This document shows, in pieces, positions 8,553 to 15,355 of a stretch of 26,158 bases of DNA. The DNA lies in the NCBI GenBank assembly GCA_019057775.1, contig JAHLWT010000217.1, forward strand, positions 1 through 26,158, given 5' to 3'. The notes under the pieces are model-generated. The model saw only the letters and a list, made by a program, of their open reading frames with translations. It was not told the DNA's origin and made no database searches. The stretch is from Promethearchaeota archaeon (GTDB lineage: Archaea; Asgardarchaeota; Lokiarchaeia; Sigynarchaeales; SOKP01). Positions within the stretch are counted from its first letter, which is position 1; the number at the start of each line of letters is the position of its first letter. The position numbers and the translations under genes were made by a program.

Positions 8553-9320
8553 ATGACCTCAATGAAAATACATTTTGTTTTTATTCTAAAGAAAACCGGA
8601 GTATGTATTTACTCTAGAAGATTTACTAATGATTTTGAATCGCTTGAAGTTAATTTAATTACACCTTTCTTTTCAGCGATATTTTCCTTTTCTGAAAATG
8701 TTATTTCAAGGAAGACTCCCGAAATTCTTGAGATGAGTGGATTGAGGTTTGTCTTTAGAGTTCAAGAAGATTTCATATTTTCAATTTTTTCTGACTCTAG
8801 TGCTAGTCTTCTATTTTGCACCTCAAGATTATCACGAATTATGGATGAGTTCTTTGATAAATATCCTGATACAAGCATAATAAAGGATTATCAAGAGTTG
8901 GAAAATCCCGAGTTTGATAATATCGTTGACACCTTGATAACCGGAGAAGAAGATTCATATTTAAGTGAAACATTTTACAAAAAAGCCATTGATATTTTTA
9001 AGGGTTTGATTCGTGAGGATGAAATTAATGGAGCAGCTCTCTTGACAACACAAGGAAATGTAATTTACACCTCCCTTCCCAATGATATTTTAGTTAATTC
9101 TTTGAAAGAATTGGAAATAAGATTTATGGTAGGGGCTTTAACTCTTCCAGAAATGTATTATAGTCTAGAAAATGGCCAAAAAGTGTTTTCTAAGATAGTG
9201 GACATCCCATGGAAATTAGATCCACTCTGGGTTGTTGTGCTATATGATAGTGTTGTTCCCTTGGGAATGGCTGAAATAAATCTGAGTAAACTAGCAAACG
9301 CGATAATTAATATAATTTAA
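8553..9320 (+). CDS. Longin-like plus roadblock-like two-domain protein
   Basis: A 255-residue soluble protein without close assignment by eye. The first ~115 residues look like a longin-type fold: MKIHFVFILKKTGVCIYSRRF (strand, turn, strand), a helix-rich middle with SAIFSFSEN, then FVFRVQEDFIFSIFSD strands and a helix ending FFDKYPD. The C-terminal ~110 residues resemble roadblock/LC7 domains: a leading helix, INGAALLTTQGNVIYTSLP, a helix, then two strands and a final helix. Both folds regulate or bind small Ras-like GTPases in eukaryotes, and both are expanded in Asgard archaea, so a role as GTPase partner or vesicle/membrane scaffold is inferred. ATG at 8553 is used; ATG at 8562 is equally possible and begins exactly at the first longin strand. 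The arrestin-like gene follows on the same strand after 194 bases. Confidence 0.7.
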   Translation: MTSMKIHFVFILKKTGVCIYSRRFTNDFESLEVNLITPFFSAIFSFSENVISRKTPEILEMSGLRFVFRVQEDFIFSIFSDSSASLLFCTSRLSRIMDEFFDKYPDTSIIKDYQELENPEFDNIVDTLITGEEDSYLSETFYKKAIDIFKGLIREDEINGAALLTTQGNVIYTSLPNDILVNSLKELEIRFMVGALTLPEMYYSLENGQKVFSKIVDIPWKLDPLWVVVLYDSVVPLGMAEINLSKLANAIINII

Positions 9321-9514
9321 TTAGAAAGACAAACGATAAGGCTAATGTTATTTCTTCTTTCTTCTTCCCCGATTTTAACTCTAGATCGACAACTATATCT
9401 AAGTCAAAAGCGCCTACTATTAGAGGTTTTTTTACTCCTTAAAAGACTAATACATTAATTTTAAATACATTTATTTTTATATTCTGAATATATTACATTT
9501 TTGGTGTAAAAATT

Positions 9515-10078
9515 ATGGGAACAAAAGTTCATGTAGCATATGAGATTAAGAATCCTCCGCTAACTGTTAAGCCCAATGATGAAATTGAAGGCAAGATTAT
9601 AGTAACCAACGGAGAAAAAAAGGATAAGAAGTTAAAAAAGTTGTTTATTGAATTGTATGATATGTATACAGCATTAATCACCAGTAAAGATCCTCAAACT
9701 GGGGAAGAAACTGAATCTTGGAGAGATCAAAAAAAGGAATTAAAACAATGGGACATTGCTTCTGGGGAGAAATTAAAGTCAGGTGAGAAAAAAGAATATC
9801 CTTTTAAGATTAAATTACCAACATGGAAGAAAAAAAAGGGAAAAGGGAAAGATGATGATGAATATAATAATTGGCGCTTGGAACTACACTTTAATCAAAA
9901 AACTTCCATGGTAGCTTCTAGAGGGTCTGAAAAAAATGACGCAACATGCATATTACCAGTAAAAGGTTCAAAAGCTACTCCGTCATTTGGGGATCCTAAA
10001 TTAGCAAAGAAACAAAAGAAAAAAAAGAAAGCAGAAGCAAAAGCAAAAGCATCTGGGAGCGAAAGTGGAGGAAGCTAG
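9515..10078 (+). CDS. Arrestin-fold (Spo0M-like) protein with lysine-rich tail
   Basis: 187 residues, predicted all-beta. The opening KVHVAYEIKNPPLTVKPNDEIEGKIIV (read as strand, loop, strand) and the later LKSGEKKEYPFKIKLP segment match the N-terminal lobe of arrestin/Spo0M/Vps26-type sandwiches, in which the P.D.I.G.I.V and Y.F.I.LP motifs recur. The second lobe appears absent: the fold ends near residue 155. A lysine-rich loop sits at about 103-113 (WKKKKGKGKDDDE) and the last ~30 residues are disordered with KKQKKKKK and a Ser/Gly end, suggesting contact with nucleic acid or anionic lipid. Function is unknown; eukaryotic relatives are trafficking adaptors and bacterial Spo0M affects sporulation. 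A TATA-like stretch lies near 9473-9482. ATG at 9515 is preceded by GGTG. Confidence 0.75.
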   Translation: MGTKVHVAYEIKNPPLTVKPNDEIEGKIIVTNGEKKDKKLKKLFIELYDMYTALITSKDPQTGEETESWRDQKKELKQWDIASGEKLKSGEKKEYPFKIKLPTWKKKKGKGKDDDEYNNWRLELHFNQKTSMVASRGSEKNDATCILPVKGSKATPSFGDPKLAKKQKKKKKAEAKAKASGSESGGS

Positions 10079-10124
10079 AATAATTAATCTTGGAGTAGAT
10101 TCTATTAAATAGCTAAAGGGGCTG

Positions 10125-10133
10125 TTTTTTTTT
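10125..10133 (+). terminator. T-run, possible terminator after the arrestin-like gene
   Basis: Nine T residues occur 47 bases after the stop, directly after AGCTAAAGGGGCT, which could form only a very short stem. Two further T-rich tracts follow before 10170. Together they are a reasonable archaeal termination region between this gene and the convergent protease. Confidence 0.4.
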
Positions 10134-10305
10134 ACAAATTTTTCATTATTTTTTATATCTTTTTTTACAATAACTAACAGAATAACAGATGTGTTTGAAT
10201 TAGGCGAATTTACTAATCCTTTTGAATGTATTTCTATATATTGAAAAAATTGTTTAATTTCTTGCTTCAATAGTTAAAAAATTAAAAAAATAAATAAGTT
10301 AAAAT

Positions 10306-11949
10306 TTAAAGATAAAAATAAAAACTTGCTATGCCTAGGATAAATGCTAAAACTGCCCATAAGTATCTTAAATGCCTTGAATAATTACGAAATCGACGAC
10401 CTGATTCTGTTTCTATCGTATCTACCTGCAAATATGGGATTGGTCCTCTCCGATACCATCCTTTGATTCTTACCCTTTGTCCAATTAATTTCCTCACTCT
10501 GCTAAAAGAATGGATCATATCAACAATACGTATTCCAAATCGATAATCAATGAGCAGACAGGCTGTCTCGTCTTGGAAGTACATATCTTCGCTGAAGACA
10601 TATCCCGGTATTCCCTTTCCTATGATTCTTCCCTCAATAATTGCTGGAACTGTTCTTATTGGAGATACTTTTATATTGGTAACGAGTTCAACCACTTTTC
10701 GATCCTCAAATCCTGTCTTGTACATGTATCTTGTTTTGATTATCGAGCCGAAACCGATTATATAAAATCCTATTGCCCAAAAGAGGAATATATTCCTAGG
10801 ATTTAAAAAACTCGCATTTAAAAAGCCAAAAGCTATATCAAAAAGCCAAAAAATTGTTGTTCCAAGTAAGACAATAAATATTAGAGTAGGTAACACTTTA
10901 ATAAAAACATCCCATAGAAATTCATCAAGCATTGATTTTCCGGCTTGTTCTTCTTTAATTTCTCTTGCTTGAGAAAAATCAATCGTAGGTTCAACACCGT
11001 AGATTTCACATTGTTGATTAAGTCTTAAAATTCTTTTTGCTGGTAATGGATGAGTAGAACGAAATTGATAATATTTTGCCCAGGGGTTATATAAATCCCA
11101 TGCCGCTGCTGCTTGAACTGCTGCCATGGAAAATTTTCCCGAAGGTCCAACACTTATAACGCCTAAGCCTTTTGCCGCGTTTGGATCAAAGATTCCAAGC
11201 CCGCCTAAGGCCCGAACCCTTGATTTTTGTAGCTCTTCAATCTTTATATCTACCATTAATCCATACGCAATCTTAACAAGAGCCGTTGAGAGTGCATTGG
11301 GATCTTCCAAGACCTGAGCACTGTGTTCATCAGCATAATATTCCCGAATTCTACTAACGATGAGTGATATGAAATGACCAATATAATAAGCGATAAAAGA
11401 CAATACTGCTATCGCAATCAGTGCTATTCTCAGGTAATTTGCTTCTTCACTGTCTCTTCTTGATCTACTGAAATAAGAGGCATAAAATGCCCATCTCGCT
11501 ATAGTTAGTAAAACTAAAGGAATAGCAAACACCACGGTCATTATTATAAAATCAGAATGGATCACATGTCCTAACTCATGAGCAAACACAGCATTCTGTT
11601 CTCTCTTATTTAGATGTTTTAAAATTCCATCAGTTAAGACTATGCGAGCCGAATTTTTTGTCCAGCCGAATGTAAAAGCTGAGGGATTTAAATCGTGAAT
11701 TAAACCGAGTCTTGGCATCTTAATTCCATGGTAATTGACTACTTTATCAAGGGTTTCAGCCATGTAAGGAAAGCGCTGAGCGAACTCTTCGTAGGAGAGC
11801 CAGTCAATTCTATACAACCAACCAACTATTAATGGCGAAATTCCATATTGAAATAACACAATCAATAATGTAAATGCAATCATAATAAGTAATCCAGATA
11901 AAGAAGATGGCAGAAACCAAACACCTATAACGAACACAACAGCATACAT
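10306..11949 (-). CDS. Membrane M48 zinc metalloprotease (HtpX/Ste24-like) with extra C-terminal domain
   Basis: An integral-membrane protease of the M48 family, normally degrading misfolded membrane proteins. The zinc motif HELGH is at 124-128 and the third ligand region REYYADE (E203) lies after a helical hairpin (about 131-155 and 173-200). Two N-terminal helices (1-45) and two later ones (about 345-408) are seen, then a roughly 120-residue beta-rich region (about 410-525, with PAIIEGRIIGKGIPGY and DETACLLIDYRFG) resembling the OB-like domain found in some archaeal and bacterial M48 proteins, and a last helix at 530-547. At 547 residues it is nearly twice the length of minimal HtpX. The ATG at 11949 is the first normal start in frame, but coding-like, hydrophobic sequence continues in frame upstream to 12006 (see the separate start-site entry), so the true protein is probably 17-19 residues longer. 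Confidence 0.9.
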   Translation of the reverse strand: MYAVVFVIGVWFLPSSLSGLLIMIAFTLLIVLFQYGISPLIVGWLYRIDWLSYEEFAQRFPYMAETLDKVVNYHGIKMPRLGLIHDLNPSAFTFGWTKNSARIVLTDGILKHLNKREQNAVFAHELGHVIHSDFIIMTVVFAIPLVLLTIARWAFYASYFSRSRRDSEEANYLRIALIAIAVLSFIAYYIGHFISLIVSRIREYYADEHSAQVLEDPNALSTALVKIAYGLMVDIKIEELQKSRVRALGGLGIFDPNAAKGLGVISVGPSGKFSMAAVQAAAAWDLYNPWAKYYQFRSTHPLPAKRILRLNQQCEIYGVEPTIDFSQAREIKEEQAGKSMLDEFLWDVFIKVLPTLIFIVLLGTTIFWLFDIAFGFLNASFLNPRNIFLFWAIGFYIIGFGSIIKTRYMYKTGFEDRKVVELVTNIKVSPIRTVPAIIEGRIIGKGIPGYVFSEDMYFQDETACLLIDYRFGIRIVDMIHSFSRVRKLIGQRVRIKGWYRRGPIPYLQVDTIETESGRRFRNYSRHLRYLWAVLAFILGIASFYFYL

Positions 11950-11997
11950 TAGTGCAAATAAGGCAGTTATCGCAAGTCCCGAAGCTATTTTTAAACC

Positions 11998-12012
11998 TAT
12001 CGTTTTTCACCT
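11998..12012 (-). promoter_or_regulatory. Shine-Dalgarno AGGTGA and non-standard start region of the M48 protease
   Basis: On the minus strand AGGTGA (12007-12012) is followed after six bases by ATA (11998-12000), which is in frame with the protease and would give IGLKIASGLAITALFAL before the ATG at 11949. The GTG inside AGGTGA is one base out of frame because of a run of five A residues. Either ATA is the start, or one A is extra in the sequence and GTG is the start, or the ATG at 11949 is used and the site is coincidental. Confidence 0.5.
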
Positions 12013-12222
12013 TACTATTAATACTTTTTTTTAGAAAATTTTTAAAAAATGAGAAATATAATTCTCATGAGATTATAGTGACCTACCTAAAAAAACCTTA
12101 TGCTCATAAAAAAAAGTAGTCTCAATAATCCCCCTATATCTAAATCCTCTATTTCTAAAGATTAAAAATGATACAAATATTATTATTTATAATTTCTATT
12201 CATTTGAAAGTATGAGTTATTT

Positions 12223-13491
12223 ATGTATGACGTAATCATTATAGGTGCTGGAGTAAGCGGGGCTACATTTGCCTCAAAAATTTCAAAATGTGCTAAAACG
12301 CTATTAATTGAAGCACAAGACTATGATAAATATATTCCTATTAGGACAAATATATTTCCGGAGCATAATAAACCTTTTATACAGGAAGAAATCGATTGGG
12401 AAAATAGAACAATATTCCCTACTACTCATACTACGTCAAATTATATGAGTGACGAACATAATGGTGTTATTGATTCCACAGAATTTGGAATTCCGTTAGG
12501 AAACGTAAGCTATACAGAAAATCTCATAAGAGAATTAATCAATAAGTTGGAACAACAAGGGGGAAGTTTTCATTCTAATGAGAAAATTTCACAGGTTAAT
12601 CGTCATGGCGATCATTTAGAATTAATCAATGCTAAAGGAGAATCCTATTCAACAAGAATATTAATTCTAGCAACTGGTTCACGAGGTTTTGAATTGCAAC
12701 GATCTCTAGGGTTTAAAGTCCCTGATTCTTATACTGGAACCTACATTCATTTGCATGGTCCTGAAGATAAAATTAATGAGAACTTAGAGTTTAACTATAC
12801 TTTTCACATTAATCCCAAAATTTCACGAAATGGACCTTTTTTCTTCAATAAAGGGATAGATAGAATATCTGCTGGATATTTAGGAGAGAGGAACCAATCA
12901 AAGGAGGAAATTATTTCCAAATTAGAGAGAATATTAAAAAATTATAAGCCAATCCAACCTATAATAGAAGGGTTATCATACAATATCTCAGACGCGGTTG
13001 TAGGGGACATCTCGAAACATCCTATTAAAAATTTCTCAAACGACAGAGTTCTTCTTCTTGGAGAAGCGGCTGGATTAGTCACAGCATTCTTTTATGAAGG
13101 ATTACTACCAGGGGTTGCATGTGCGGATATAGCCGCAAAGACTTTAAAACCCTTAATTGAACAAGGGAGCAACTACAGCAGATTGGAATTACAGAAGTAT
13201 GATTCAGAAGTTAAACGTATCTTACTTACCTATTTTAAGAATGGAAACGCCCTTGAATATTTGATGTATAATGAAGGTTCTTATGTGAAATCTTTATGGC
13301 GTCTTTATACACAATTACTTAATGAAAATAAAAGAGCAAGGAAATATATTTATTTAGCATATATTAACCACGATCTCTCAAAGCATATTGTTAGCAATGA
13401 TAGATATGTAGGGGAAAAACTATTCGGAAAGTTGCCTACTCTTTCAAAAATTACACTTAGTCCGAAGTTTATCAAAGCTATGCTATTATAA
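12223..13491 (+). CDS. Geranylgeranyl reductase-type FAD-dependent oxidoreductase
   Basis: A 422-residue flavoprotein. The N-terminal Rossmann motif is DVIIIGAGVSG (G8-x-G10-x2-G13), followed by an acidic end of the second strand (LLIEA). A second FAD-contact motif, LLLGEAAGLVTAFFYEGLLPG (GEAAG at 280-284), is the hallmark of the geranylgeranyl reductase group, where GDA(A)G...GEGI is typical. Archaeal members saturate the isoprenoid chains of membrane lipids; others act on halogenated or quinone substrates. The lipid role fits an archaeon but is inference, since the family is broad and Asgard genomes often carry several copies. The C-terminal 100 residues are helical and less conserved. ATG at 12223 starts two codons before the Rossmann strand. 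Convergent with the next gene, 16 bases apart. Confidence 0.87.
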   Translation: MYDVIIIGAGVSGATFASKISKCAKTLLIEAQDYDKYIPIRTNIFPEHNKPFIQEEIDWENRTIFPTTHTTSNYMSDEHNGVIDSTEFGIPLGNVSYTENLIRELINKLEQQGGSFHSNEKISQVNRHGDHLELINAKGESYSTRILILATGSRGFELQRSLGFKVPDSYTGTYIHLHGPEDKINENLEFNYTFHINPKISRNGPFFFNKGIDRISAGYLGERNQSKEEIISKLERILKNYKPIQPIIEGLSYNISDAVVGDISKHPIKNFSNDRVLLLGEAAGLVTAFFYEGLLPGVACADIAAKTLKPLIEQGSNYSRLELQKYDSEVKRILLTYFKNGNALEYLMYNEGSYVKSLWRLYTQLLNENKRARKYIYLAYINHDLSKHIVSNDRYVGEKLFGKLPTLSKITLSPKFIKAMLL

Positions 13492-13507
13492 GAAAACTTA
13501 ACAAACT

Positions 13508-14662
13508 TTACAGTTTATATCTGCATGCGTCATAAATTGCTGTATTTATCTCTTCCCAACGGTTGGTATGGGATAAGGGATTAACTAATGTATTACTAAT
13601 GAAATTTACAACTAAATCTAAACGAGGGTCGCAGTGATTTTTGGCGCATCTCAATCCACCGTGTCCAAAAGTATCAGGAGAACATGACATTCCTAGTGAT
13701 TTTCCCTTGAAAAAACCGTAACCAAAATCAGGTCTAAAATCCTGATCTCCCAATGTCGGAAGGCTTAAAATATGGTCCGTGATGCCTTTACGATGAGTCT
13801 CAGTAAAGAAATCTAAAGTTTTCTTTTTAATTATGCGTACTCCATCAAGAGATTGTCCTCCGTTCCAAAGGGTATAATAAAATTTCCCCATGTCATAAGC
13901 AGAGCTAAAGCCCGAGCTTCCTGGCAAGGTTATAGGATCAGGATAATTTCCAAAAAGATTATCTCCTCTACCCCAGTGTACATAATCAGGCTCAGTATCT
14001 TTAATTGCTAGGCGATTTCCTAAAATGTTTGATCTCTTATTTGGCATTCCTAAACTTGTATCATTCATATTAAGTGGTTTGAAAATTTCATCTTCAAGAT
14101 ATTTCTCAATACGACGCCCGTCAATCAAACGTATTAATTCACCTAAAATTAACCATGATGAAGTTCCATGATACCCACATTGCGTTCCAGGAACATATAC
14201 TGCTTGTTCGTTATATATATCTTTCAAAAATTCATCGACTGTCTCAGTATTATCTCTTTCATATTGAAACATGGGAAATCCCGCTTCATGTAATAAAATG
14301 TGTTCGATTGTGCAAGTCTCTTTACCGTTAGTAAATTCTGGTATAATGCTTTGAATAGTTTGATATAATTCTAATTTGTTCTGCTCTATCAACTGGGCAA
14401 TTGCTATTGTAGTCCATGGTTTTCCACTTGAAAAGTTATTTAATATTGAATCTCTTTTCATTGGTATATCAGGTCGAGCTTCACCTAAAGCTACATTCAT
14501 AACAGTTTCTCCCATGCGTGCTACATGAAGTTGAACTCCTGAATGCAAACCTTTCGATATTTGTTGTTGTAGTATGTGTAAAACCTGTTCTAAGCCACTT
14601 CTGTTAAATCCAACTTTCTCTGGATCTTCAATTATTTGTCCATCAATATGAATACCTGACAT
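13508..14662 (-). CDS. Beta-lactamase-fold serine hydrolase (class C / esterase type)
   Basis: A 384-residue protein of the PBP/beta-lactamase (S12-like) superfamily. The nucleophile motif SxxK is seen at S78-S-G-K81, after an ILNNF segment, and a late HGG (H334-G335-G336) takes the place of KTG, as is usual in esterase-like members. The second motif, normally YxN, appears as Y164-H-G in GYHGTSSWLILGELI: the tyrosine is kept, the Asn is not. There is no signal peptide, so it is probably cytosolic and an esterase, amidase or peptidase rather than an antibiotic-resistance enzyme. Length and layout (helical cap, GFSSAYDMGKFYYTLWNGG) are normal for the family. Start at ATG 14662; it converges with the flavoprotein gene. 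Confidence 0.87.
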   Translation of the reverse strand: MSGIHIDGQIIEDPEKVGFNRSGLEQVLHILQQQISKGLHSGVQLHVARMGETVMNVALGEARPDIPMKRDSILNNFSSGKPWTTIAIAQLIEQNKLELYQTIQSIIPEFTNGKETCTIEHILLHEAGFPMFQYERDNTETVDEFLKDIYNEQAVYVPGTQCGYHGTSSWLILGELIRLIDGRRIEKYLEDEIFKPLNMNDTSLGMPNKRSNILGNRLAIKDTEPDYVHWGRGDNLFGNYPDPITLPGSSGFSSAYDMGKFYYTLWNGGQSLDGVRIIKKKTLDFFTETHRKGITDHILSLPTLGDQDFRPDFGYGFFKGKSLGMSCSPDTFGHGGLRCAKNHCDPRLDLVVNFISNTLVNPLSHTNRWEEINTAIYDACRYKL

Positions 14663-14766
14663 TATCTAATAAAAGAATGAATCCAAATAAAAAATTGGGA
14701 TTAAGGAAAAAATATAGCTAACTACAAATAAAGTGAATATAAAAAAGATTAATCAAAAAGAAGATT

Positions 14767-14940
14767 TTATTCGTAAACCAATAGTGGCATATTGAGTTTA
14801 CTCTCAAACTTAAAATTTGTGAAAGTTTTCTCTTCTACGGGGGTCTCAGCGCAATTCCAACCATAGTTGTTTCGATCATCTAAGAAAATGACTCCTGAGT
14901 TGAGTTCATGCTTCACACCCAAACCATTACAATATTGCAC
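14767..14940 (-). CDS. Small hypothetical protein, 57 residues, GTG start
   Basis: An open frame of 57 codons begins with GTG (VQYCNGLGVKHEL) and ends NMPLLVYE. It is preceded at exactly nine bases by AGGTGA, the same site and spacing as the chemoreceptor gene at 23536, and the surrounding leader is nearly identical (AACAAGGTGAT followed by an A-rich spacer). The amino-acid composition is balanced (G, N, W, two Cys, few homopolymer residues), unlike chance AT-rich frames. Its GC content is visibly higher than the flanking non-coding DNA. No family is recognised and there is no membrane segment. A frame starting from the ATG at 14950 runs into a stop after seven codons. It could also be the surviving end of a larger decayed gene. 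Confidence 0.5.
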   Translation of the reverse strand: MQYCNGLGVKHELNSGVIFLDDRNNYGWNCAETPVEEKTFTNFKFESKLNMPLLVYE

Positions 14941-15355
14941 TTTTTTTCATCACCTTGTTCAATATTATTATAATTTTGTGAACAAATAATTAATTTTTCG
15001 TTTTATTAAATATTATATCTTTTCCACCTATTTAAACTTTCCCCATTCATTTCCCACTTGTTCTGATGACACGTAATGAATTTTCCGACAAAAAAAAAAT
15101 GCAGTAAAAAATGAACAAAAGATTCTCTATAGTTACTTTTTATGAACAATGTTAAAATTCATTATTATGAATTTAAAAAGTTATCGATATCGATTGAACA
15201 AATTTTAGAGATTTCAATGATGTGTGAAATACTTAACATATAATTTTAGAAAACATTAACATAAAAGGCAGATGCGAAAAACTAATCGCAATAATAATTA
15301 AAATAAAATTTTTTATTAATTTTAATTTATGATTGAGCTTTTAAAAAGGATTAGC
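14941..15355. other. AT-rich non-coding stretch between the small gene and the TPR gene
   Basis: About 415 bases with no convincing gene. It contains the AGGTGA of the small gene (14950-14955, minus), a TATA-like TTTAAATA on the minus strand near 15029-15037 that could drive it, and a perfect 12-base palindrome ATCGATATCGAT at 15183-15194. A 33-codon frame at 15142-15243 (plus) is too short and unsupported to call. Confidence 0.5.

Noticed and set aside
10001..10270. 89-codon minus-strand frame after the arrestin-like gene
   Set aside because: Its last third (Cys/Phe/Leu repeats) is only the complement of the lysine-rich arrestin tail; the first part has no recognisable family and no ribosome site. 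It might hide a small peptide but is not supported.
12051..12072. Overlapping GAGAA/TTCTC repeat and TCTCATGAGA palindrome
   Set aside because: Short and single; it lies near the M48 protease and flavoprotein starts but nothing ties it to a regulator.
15142..15243. 33-codon plus-strand frame (MNNVKIHYYEFKKLSIS...)
   Set aside because: Very short, no ribosome site, in AT-rich DNA where such frames arise by chance.
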